Source: Tubiluchus corallicola
Taxonomy: Eukaryota; Priapulida; Priapulimorpha; Priapulimorphida; Tubiluchidae
NCBI GenBank assembly: GCA_030141605.1
Contig: JAQGDQ010001823.1
Location: forward strand, 1-24,195
Reading direction: 5' to 3'
DNA length: 24,195 bases
Part shown: positions 16,502 to 24,195 of the stretch, one piece after another
Layout of the letters: every line of letters begins with the position of its first letter
How positions within the stretch are numbered: position 1 is the first letter of the stretch
The notes under the pieces: model-generated
The model's input: only the letters and a program-made list of their open reading frames with translations
Told to the model about the DNA's origin: nothing
Databases searched by the model: none
Made by a program: the position numbers and the translations under genes

Positions 16502-17050
16502 AATACAAATAAGTTTTTATTATTTCTGCACAAGAAAAGCCTCACACACTGTTCATCTATATACAAATTTAAATGTGTTGCGGGCATATATAATCTGAAA
16601 ATTTGAAGTGAATCGTATGATAAAGAAAACATTTAGTGCTTTAGAATGGAATGATGTAATGAATGAAGTGGTGGGAGCACTATGGTGTGAGCACTCTATC
16701 TGTTTCTGTGTTTTACATTTATTTGACTATGTCCCTCGATGTTTGTAGTGGTCCTGGTGGGTTACGTCTCTGTGTCCCATTCTCATGTTTTTGATTTCCC
16801 GTATTGTAGTTTCCGTTTTTGCAAATGGTGCAAAATGTATGAGCGCTATTCTTTGTTTGAAATTGTTTACCTGTTGTGTTCTTTTTTTGGTTCTCAAGTG
16901 TTAGGTAAAATCTTGTACATTTCTCTGCATTTTCCCAGCACAACCTTGTTTATTTTGCGATTGCGATACTCGACTCTCTCCACATATCAGAGGCGGGCAC
17001 TTTTAAAGTTTTATAGGGTGCTAGGTCTATTTTTCTGTAATGCTGATCTT
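16502..17050. other. AT-rich flank, possibly the retrotransposon 3' region
   Basis: Lies downstream of the degenerate reverse-transcriptase frame on the minus strand. A 74-codon open frame (16943-16719) has no recognisable features. No clear poly(A) or short-repeat tail was found. Confidence 0.4.
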
Positions 17051-18757
17051 TTAGCTGTCTTTTCCCAGTTTAATGTATTTATTTGTTTTTATCCTGTATT
17101 CCATGCATTCGTTCACTAGATTTCTAATTTCTAGCAATCCTTCCTTTTCACTGTTCATTAATATATCTGAGTTCAAAATTTTTTCCGTTCTCCATATCTG
17201 TCACATTTAAGCATATGTTCATTAGTGTCATCATCTTCCCCACAAACTGGACATAATAACTGATCCTTAAACTCATTCTAGTAGTTTCCTTTAACTTTAA
17301 TCATATTCAGTCTTATTTTCAATATATCTTTTATATTTCAATATATCAGACTTTTTCATGACCTTCACCCTTTCTTTATTAGCATCTATGGGATATTTTT
17401 GCAGCCTCAACTACTTCATTGTACCATGACCTTTCATGTGCACTGTTTATTTGCATTTCGAGTACCTCTGATGCTAATCTCTTTGGTTTACTAATCAGTA
17501 AATTCCGATAGAACATCAATCTCCTATAATTCACTTTATGTTTTAGAGGCCATATGCCTATATAAGTTACTAATCCCCAGTATGGCGTTGATTCACTAAG
17601 ATTAAATAAGGTTTTTAAAGCATTTGCTTGAATCATTTCTAATTTCTCCCAATCAGATGTTGTCAAATTTGACCATGTCTCAGAACTATTTTGCACTGCA
17701 CTCACTGAAAGAAGCTCGTACTGCATTAGTTTCTCCCCTATTGAGCAATCTCCCACTTTCAGCTCACCTCCTATTGTATTGATGTAACTAATTATCATTT
17801 TATTTTTCCCGGTTCATTTTCCCAACATTGTTTCATAACTACATTTTGTATTAATCCAATTTTCCAAATATTGGTATTCCTCTGCTTCTTTAACCTCTCC
17901 GTTCCTTAGTGACTCACGTAATTCTGGAATCCTTTTCTTTCGTGTCATGTTAGTTCTCATATATTGTGTTTTCTGTATATTGAATGATAATCTTTTGGTT
18001 CTTTCAATTTCTTGACAGTTTTTAATCATCTGCTTGATTATAGTTTCTTGTCCTATTCCAACAATATCGTCAATAAATAATAACATACCCACATGTATAT
18101 TCCTGCCCATTACAGTCCCTGTTATCACCATCTCATTAATCCGGTTTATTGCAGCACAACATAGTAATGGTCCCAGCACTGTTCCCTGTCGAACTATTTC
18201 ATATATTTCTATCTGGTCTGTTTTTCCCAATGGTGTTTCTATAACTATTTCTGCAATTTCATTTAGTTCATATGTATCATAAAAATTTCTCTTGGTGATA
18301 TGCCCATCCTCCATAGTTCCGTCAATGTATCCTTCAACCACAACTTATCAAAACACTTTTCTATGTCACAAAAAATTATGTACACTTCATTTTTATAAAA
18401 CCTGTTATACTCTAACATTGCCCTCAAGGTGTACAGATGGTCATAGACCCTTCTGTTTTTGCAACTGCTACATTGATGAACTCCTATGTTTTCTTAAAAT
18501 TTAACTATTATTCTATTTTTGATCACTTTCTCCATTAGTTTACTGAAAATATATGTTATGAACAGCCCTCGTCTATTTTTAATCTCTTTCTTGTCACCTT
18601 TTCCCTTATAAATTGACTTTATTTTCATTTGGGCCGATTGTTTCGGTGTTTTCTTTTGCTTCATTATTTCATTCAGCATTGCTACTATACTATCGATAAA
18701 TCCTTTCCCTGCTTGATTGATCATTTCATTCTTCCATGTATTCTTAGGTACCTCTTT
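17051..18757 (-). pseudogene. LINE reverse transcriptase, broken
   Basis: Recognisable blocks are IKSIYKGKGDKKEIKNRRGL (RT motifs 1-2), a stop at 18496-18494, DIEKCFDKLWLKD (first catalytic Asp), a frameshift near 18290, then RQGTVLGPLLCCA and FIDDI (18077-18063; catalytic Asp pair kept, FIDD instead of YADD). After a stop at 17816-17814 come ETWSNLTTSDW and TPYWGLVTYIGIWPLKHKVN, a frameshift near 17385, MKKSD, a stop at 17280-17278, then CPVC…EHMLKC (17253-17203), and after another shift LEIRNLVNECMEYR to the end. It would copy element RNA at the target site, but at least three stops and three shifts make it dead. Confidence 0.92.
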
Positions 18758-18870
18758 TCATAATCGTTAAAAAAATGTCTGTATCTGCACCTGCTACCAT
18801 ATTTGCATTCACCATCATACTTATAATTCCAACACAGATTTGTCTTTTCCTTATCTTCCGCAGGTTTCAT
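18721..18870 (-). CDS. 49-codon ORF with a CCCH zinc finger, probably LINE-derived
   Basis: ATG at 18870 (context ATCAAAATGA, stop just upstream) opens 49 codons. Residues 13-32 read CWNYKYDGECKYGSRCRYRH, a perfect C-x8-C-x5-C-x3-H finger of the RNA-binding CCCH type. The frame ends in TGA overlapping the ATG at 18724 of the RT segment (ATGA). It may be a remnant of an RNA-binding ORF1, or an exon captured beside the element. It is too short to be a full protein. Confidence 0.6.
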   Translation of the reverse strand: MKPAEDKEKTNLCWNYKYDGECKYGSRCRYRHFFNDYEKRYLRIHGRMK

Positions 18871-19728
18871 TTTGATAAGTTAAGTTCTAGTCTTTTGTTA
18901 AACTATAGTTTCAGTTTGTGCTTTTCTATTATTAATGTATTTTTTATTCTTCTTTTTGGCTTGATTTATAGTTTAATAATGGTTTCACTAGTCATTCAAT
19001 AAACAAGTTGAAACAAACTCATCTTTAGCATGTTCAGTTTAGATAATTTTGTTATCCCGTTTACTAAATTGCATAATCTCTGTTTGATTGGTCATCAGTC
19101 TTTGGATTTTGGGGCCCTATTATAAATTAGTGCTTAAGTCTATAGCCTAATTAGCCCAATGGTTAATTTGTCGCTGCCTCCATGATGCTTATTAGTGCAA
19201 TTTGCTTGAGGATCAGTAGAGACAAAGTTTCTAGATTGAGTTCTTAAAGTTGAAACCTGTTGCATAGTTACACAGTAAAATCTGCATCACTCAAACTGAA
19301 ATAAACCTTTTGAAACATGATTTTTTATGTTGCAAGAGGACACATACAAAACACGCAAACATCTATCCCGGCGAAAATAATTGGGGGGACGCGGGCACGA
19401 CTTGTAAGACATCAGAATTTTCCAGGAAGACGATACTGTTTTTGAGTTGTACAAAACTTTTTCATTTTTTTCTAGAGTATAAATTGCGTTTTTTAGTTAC
19501 GAGAAGTAAGTTTACCTGTTTTTTGATTAAATGGACCATGATTTTTTATTTGAGTTTTTTGCGGGAAAAATGAAGGATTTCATCCTTTCTGCTGAAATTC
19601 TTTGAGTTAGGTGAAAATTTTAGTTGTTTGATCATGAGTTATGCTGAGTTTACTGTAATAATAACGCGCTCAATATGGATGCTGCATTATTAACTGTAAA
19701 TTTTATTTTTGGTTTCTTTTCAATATAG
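18871..19728. other. no supported gene
   Basis: AT-rich. A tRNA-like A-box phrase, TTAGCCCAATGGTTAATTTG, occurs at 19151 without a good B box. Probably upstream or intron sequence of the zinc-finger gene. Confidence 0.4.
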
Positions 19729-19899
19729 TTGTCACCTCCTGCACGTGAACTGAAGTCTCACAACTGTGATCTACAATCTTAGGAAACCGAGTGTCGGCAG
19801 TTGTGGATAAGCGTACTTAAAGCTTGCATCTGTGGTCAGTACAAAAAATATATTTGCTATTGAAGCATACTTTGTAAGAAACCTGAACATTACACAAGA
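19729..19899 (+). other. probable 5'UTR part of the zinc-finger exon
   Basis: Runs from the predicted acceptor at 19728 to the ATG. It has stops in frame (for example the TGA near 19860) and no other coding signal. Confidence 0.45.
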
Positions 19900-21075
19900 A
19901 TGAAACCCCACAAATGTGACTTATGTGACAAATCATTTTCTCAGCGAGGTAGTATTCTCAGGCACATGAACACTCATACTGGAATGAAACCCCACAAATG
20001 TGATATATGTGACAAATCATTCTCTCAGCGAGGTGATCTTCTCACACACATGAACACTCATACTGGAATGAAACCCCACAAATGTGATGTATGTGACAAA
20101 TCATTTTCTGTCCAAAGTAATCTTCTCAGGCACATGAATACTCACACTGGATTGAAACCCCACAAGTGTGACTTATGTGACAAATCATTTTCTGTGCGAG
20201 GTAGTCTTCTTACGCACATGAACACTCACACTGGAATGAAGCCCCACAAATGTGATATATGTGACAAATCATTCGCTCAGCGAGGTGATCTTCTCACACA
20301 CATGAACACTCATACTGGAATGAAACCCCACAAATGTGACTTATGTGACAAATCATTTTCTCAGCGAGGTCATCTTGTCAGTCACATGAACACTCATACT
20401 GGAATAAAACCCCACAAATGTGATTTATGTGACAAATCATTTTCTGTCCGAAGTAATCTTCTCAGGCATATGAACACTCATACTGGATTGAAACCCCACA
20501 GATGTGACTTATGTGACAAATCATTTGCTCAGCAAGGTGATCTTCTCAGGCACATGAACACTCATACTGGAATGAAACCCCACAGATGTGACTTATGTGA
20601 CAAAACATTTTCTGAGCGAGGGAATCTTCTCACACACATGAACACTCATACTGGATTAAAACCCCACAAATGTGACTTATGTGACAAATCATTTGCTCAG
20701 CGAGGTAGTCTTCTCACGCACATGAACACTCATACTGGAATGAAACACCACAAATGTGACTTATGTGACAAATCATTTTCTCAGCGAGGTAGTCTTCTCA
20801 AGCACATGAACACTCACACTGGATTGAAACCCCACAAATGTGACTTGTGTGACAAATCATTTTCTCGGCGAGGTAGTCTTCTCAAGCACATGAACACTCA
20901 TACTGGAACGAAACCCCACAAATGTGACTTATGTGACAAATCATTTTCTCAGCGAGGTAGTCTTTTCAGGCACATGAACACTCATACTGGAACGAAACCC
21001 CACAAATGTGACTTATGTGACAAATCATTTTCTCAGCGAGGTAGTCTTCTCAGGCACATGAACACTCATACTGCA
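19900..21075 (+). repeat. 84-bp tandem coding repeat (zinc-finger array)
   Basis: Fourteen 84-bp units, most over 90% identical at the DNA level, including silent sites, for example CACAAATGTGACTTATGTGA in most units. This points to recent unit gain by unequal exchange. Confidence 0.93.
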
Positions 21076-21078
21076 TAG
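19900..21078 (+). CDS. 14-finger C2H2 zinc-finger protein
   Basis: A single open frame of 392 residues made only of fourteen 28-residue C2H2 fingers (C-x2-C-x12-H-x3-H). It begins at MKPHKCDLCDKSFSQRG and ends HMNTHTA. Contact positions -1, 2, 3, 6 by finger: QGSR, QGDT, VSNR, VGST, QGDT, QGHS, VSNR, QGDR, EGNT, QGST, QGSK, RGSK, QGSR, QGSR. The rest of each finger is almost invariant. Linkers are TGMKP, TGLKP, TGIKP or TGTKP, never the usual TGEKP. Known role: sequence-specific nuclear DNA binding. No KRAB, BTB or SET domain is present. The ATG context (AAGAATGA) is good, and a likely acceptor (TTTCTTTTCAATATAG) at 19711-19728 suggests the coding exon follows a 5'UTR intron. The coding frame is intact. 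Confidence 0.95.
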   Translation: MKPHKCDLCDKSFSQRGSILRHMNTHTGMKPHKCDICDKSFSQRGDLLTHMNTHTGMKPHKCDVCDKSFSVQSNLLRHMNTHTGLKPHKCDLCDKSFSVRGSLLTHMNTHTGMKPHKCDICDKSFAQRGDLLTHMNTHTGMKPHKCDLCDKSFSQRGHLVSHMNTHTGIKPHKCDLCDKSFSVRSNLLRHMNTHTGLKPHRCDLCDKSFAQQGDLLRHMNTHTGMKPHRCDLCDKTFSERGNLLTHMNTHTGLKPHKCDLCDKSFAQRGSLLTHMNTHTGMKHHKCDLCDKSFSQRGSLLKHMNTHTGLKPHKCDLCDKSFSRRGSLLKHMNTHTGTKPHKCDLCDKSFSQRGSLFRHMNTHTGTKPHKCDLCDKSFSQRGSLLRHMNTHTA

Positions 21079-21081
21079 ACA

Positions 21082-21247
21082 TGAGTCAACGTAGACATTA
21101 CAATGAATCAACATAGACATTACAATGAGTCAACATAGGCATTGCAATGAGTCAACATAGGCATTGCAATGAGTCAACATAGACATTACAATGAGTCAAC
21201 ATAGATATTACAATGAGTCAACATAAACAATACAGTGAGTCAACATG
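21082..21247. repeat. 22-bp tandem array carrying TGAGTCA, 7.5 copies
   Basis: The unit TGAGTCAACATAGACATTAC plus AA repeats every 22 bp from 21082. Seven units have TGAGTCA, one has TGAATCA. It starts four bases after the zinc-finger stop, so it would lie in the 3'UTR. Confidence 0.95.
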
Positions 21248-21402
21248 TTACAGGTGCCATCGTGTAATCATGATAGTCGTCTGTTGTAAAAAAGACAGAC
21301 TGGTGACTTTAATGTTCTGTTTGAATACTTGCGGCATCAACCATTAAAACACACTAGCTGTTGGTCAGTCAGTTAGTCATAGATTACTTAAATCTATAAG
21401 CA

Positions 21403-21412
21403 AATAAATAAA
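21403..21412 (+). terminator. candidate polyadenylation signals of the zinc-finger gene
   Basis: Overlapping AATAAA motifs about 325 nt past the stop codon, the first good signals downstream. Confidence 0.45.
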
Positions 21413-21642
21413 AGATGATACAAAGAAAAAATAAATGATTACCAATTAGTGAACTAACTGGTTAATGGCGTGGCTTATGGCAGATAGCTTGATTAACCAA
21501 CTGACTGGCTCGCCGACTTATCCACTGACTGATGAACAACCAACCAACATTGCAGCTTAGGTTCAATTTATGAAGCTAGAGTTGGAAAAGTAGGAGTATT
21601 CATTTTGACTAGAAAAATATTCATTTGCTAAAGCAGTAGTGT

Positions 21643-22108
21643 TTGTCAAATAGGTGTAAGGTACTTGCTTATAAGGGACTACAAACACCGGTCCCGATTT
21701 TTCGTAACGTTTTTCTTATGTAAAAATCTTTGTATATAAGGTACTCGCATATAAGGGACTTTCGGTTATAAGAAACGATATCTTCAGGTCCCGTGTAAAG
21801 AAACCCAGGTAAATTACCTCGCATATAAGGGACCCTATAATCAAAGCGAAATTGATGGATTTTTAAGCTCAATTTTTCACCTTCGAACAGCTCGGTTTCT
21901 GCAGTCACATACATCTCGCATCACTGAAGGAGTTTCCTACATACCTTTTGCACTGAATGTGTAGCAATAATCCATAAGAATGTGGGTAAAAGTATAGAAA
22001 AGTACAGGTCTAGATACACCTTCGGTCTGACTCAGCTTCGGCTATAAGGAACATCTGATATAAGGGACGATTTTTTCCGGAGGTGTCACTTATATTCAAG
22101 GTTGAGTG
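21643..22108 (-). mobile_element. pogo/Tigger-like MITE, nearly complete (copy 2)
   Basis: The right end, reverse-complemented, reads CACTCAACCTTGAATATAAG, next to TA. It matches the terminus of copy 1 at 12803 (CAGTCAACCTCGGGTATAAG). The left end is worn. Size is about 466 bp. No transposase. An 81-codon minus-strand frame (21914-21669) is shared with copy 1. Confidence 0.75.
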
Positions 22109-23901
22109 TATGTATCCATAGGACACACTTGGGTGCAAAATTGATGCAAAACTGTCTGTTATTTTGTTGACCTGTATATTGTAAACTAAATTAAAGCTTC
22201 TATTATAAATACTGCCCTACCGAAAATTGTGTATACATTGTATTAGTGAACAATTTCAAAAAGTACAATAATAACTTTTTAGTATAATATGTAATTTTAG
22301 ATTTAGTGTTATTATATGATGTAATTTGTGAGTTTCGATATAAAACAATTTTAAAAGTAAAACATAATTTAATATGTATTATTTAGTTTAATACATGTGA
22401 TATAGTGTATTGTATTTTTATACCATTTAATGTGTGCGCGTGTCTGTGTGCGCATGTTAGTGTGATGTACATGTAATGTGTAATATAATGTATACTCTAT
22501 AATCACAGATAATAAGATCAAAAAAATTAGATTTGGATAGAATAATGACAACTAAAAAGGGAAGGAAAATAAAAGTTTTAACTTCATCCTTTCCTTTTCT
22601 TGAAAACTTTTATTATAGTTTGATGTATTTTTATACTTATGTGTGCAAATTTTGTGTATCATGAAATGTTTTTTAACTCGTTCAATAAATAAATAATTTT
22701 TGACATAAAATGTGACGTCATAAAAGTGTTATATGTCAGTGCTGTGTATAATACATTTTGTTGTTTCTGTAACGGATTGTCGGAATCAACCATGGGAACA
22801 ATGGCGGCTCGCTAAACTTAGTGGGAGGGGGGGCTGCTTCAGAAAATTTTTAGTTGTTGTTCTAATACTGAGTAAAAAAAACAAACGTATGTAAATTTGA
22901 TGTTGTAATTTGTATTGTAAACAAACAAGCATGTGAAAGTTTATACATAAACTTGATAAAATCCTGAACAAAAAAATTTTTGCTTACGAATAGCCTAAAT
23001 TGTCGCAGTTCAAGAGTATGTCAGTACACGACTTTTAAGCATGTGAAAACTGACAACAAACTGCTTGAGGAACAGTACTTTCTCTACCTGGGCTCAGACA
23101 GGTGCACATGACTGCACGCGCATGACAGCCAAACACCACTGTGAAGCAAACAGTACTACCCTCACGTACTCTGAATCCGCACAAGTATCAAGACAGAACT
23201 AAAGAAAAAGGACTTATTATATTGAATATTGTCGATAACATTGAATGAAAATAGGGGTGCTGCAATTCCACAGTACCTATACACGAGCCGCCACTTGGAA
23301 TAAAATTAAAATCATAAGTCCTTCACGACAAAATTGAAAGCAAAATAAGTAATTAAGTCTTTGGGTTTCAATTTCGATTTTCAAACAAAAAAAAGAACCA
23401 AAATTTTTTATATGCAACCGAACACAGCTATTGCTTACGTCAGAAACTAATCACAGCTTGTGCAATGACAGGCGTCTTCCCTTGCATGTCAAGCACATTT
23501 GCATAAGTGTTACAGTATTTTTTAAATTTATGTCACAAAAAGTGTGCTTTACATCATGTGACGTCTTGAAACTAACACTGCAGTTCATGATCAAGGTTAT
23601 CACGGTACTGCCTTGTATTTGTCAGCAATGCAAATGTGAGAAAATGCGCTGCTGCCAATCTTAGTAGATTCACTGAGCCATGCGTAGCTTTGAGTGTTTA
23701 ACAAAATTTGAGTATCCCAGGTAATTATTATTTAATCTAAGCTCAGATTTAAAAAAACTATTGTAATTTTCAATATTTTAAAGCATTCTTTATTCTGAAC
23801 TAATGTTTCCAGGATCATCTGGTTTTCTTTTAAGAAATACCATTATTTTACTGTTCATGGCAAACCGAATTAGCTGATATACTTGGGCTAACCCGTCTAA
23901 T
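22109..23901. other. long stretch with no supported gene
   Basis: AT-rich, with a short TG-rich patch at about 22430-22500 and a fold-back around 22560-22620 (ATAAAAGTTTT/AAAACTTTTAT). AACAATGGCGGC at 22797 resembles a YY1 site, but the ATG frame there closes after a few codons. No exon could be supported. Confidence 0.45.
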
Positions 23902-24195
23902 ATGCGTCCTAGTTGGGCTAGCATATTTGCACCAATTGCTCCATTTTGGCTAGTGCCCTACTCCATGCCCAACAGTTATACAGCAGAAGCACCTAAGATG
24001 ATGATGATGTTTAGACGTAGAGATTCCCCTCTGAAAGCGAACTAGCAAGTGTGAACGACTTGGCAAGTTCTTCAAGTGGTGTGTGCCAGTCATTGTGTTT
24101 GTACTAGAATTGGGGAGCATCGCAAAAGCCAGCTTGGCTCTAACCATAATCTCATAAGTTATTTATTTCACATTACACATTTACAATAGTTTCAT
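23902..24195. repeat. dispersed repeat, copy 2, cut by window edge
   Basis: Matches 16218-16501 from ATGCGTCCTA to ACAATAGTTTCAT at the last base, so its true right border may lie outside. It has a few small indels (for example an extra GATTCCCC near 24023). Confidence 0.92.

Larger units (their letters stand above)
17051..18870 (-). mobile_element. decayed non-LTR (LINE) retrotransposon
   Basis: Minus-strand fragments in order: CCCH-finger ORF, reverse transcriptase, thumb/linker region, CCHC knuckle, C-terminus. No endonuclease is visible before the RT, so the 5' part is deleted or rearranged. Flanking target duplications were not identified. Confidence 0.9.

Noticed and set aside
18034-18504. 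Plus-strand 82- and 70-codon frames
   Set aside because: Antisense of the LINE reverse transcriptase.
19145-19225. tRNA-derived SINE
   Set aside because: A fair A box (TTAGCCCAATGG) but the expected B box is poor and no tail or target duplication was seen.
22790-22815. ATGGCGGC start or YY1 site as a gene start
   Set aside because: The frame from either ATG closes within a few codons and no donor is placed to rescue it.

Overview
The window looks like nuclear DNA of an invertebrate animal. It is AT-rich and intron-bearing, packed with tandem repeats and old transposons, and carries a C2H2 zinc-finger gene, a secreted C-type lectin gene and the start of a conserved animal cilium gene. No single feature fixes the phylum. 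A marine or freshwater lophotrochozoan or cnidarian is a reasonable guess from the retrotransposon and repeat types, but only a guess.

Minus strand, 1-6455: the 5' part of a CPLANE1 (C5orf42/JBTS17) orthologue. Five to six short exons can be read with matching splice phases (6375-6455, 5611-5746, 4401-4511, 2056-2285, 878-978, and probably 1-48). Together they encode about the first 235 residues, and the gene continues beyond position 1. Four of the five introns are swollen by different tandem repeats: an ATTC-type tetranucleotide array, two long GA/CT tracts, and a 74-bp satellite of 19 copies.

6456-12800: no certain gene. It holds a 50-bp tandem duplication just upstream of the CPLANE1 start, a pair of ~200-bp direct repeats that bracket the first exon, a 164-bp satellite with a three-unit higher-order period (7527-8778) plus one detached copy (10157-10293), a 733-bp terminal-inverted-repeat element with internal palindromes (9127-9859), a possible first exon (8851-8928), and an RFX X-box match at 10692.

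12800-16500: a pogo/Tigger-type MITE fragment, then a three-exon secreted C-type lectin gene on the minus strand (exons 14858-14953, 14304-14482, 13572-13800). The 3' end of this gene was copied to 15600-16190, where it is a broken pseudogene. It is followed by a repeat that recurs at the right end of the window.

16500-19700: a decayed non-LTR retrotransposon on the minus strand (17051-18870). The reverse-transcriptase core, a C-terminal CCHC knuckle and a small upstream CCCH-finger ORF are still recognisable.

19700-21450: an intact 14-finger C2H2 protein gene on the plus strand with unusual linkers. In its 3' flank are a 22-bp tandem array of AP-1-like TGAGTCA sites and an AATAAA signal.

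21640-24195: a nearly full-length copy of the same MITE, AT-rich unique sequence, and the second copy of the 16218-16501 repeat, which is cut off by the window edge.
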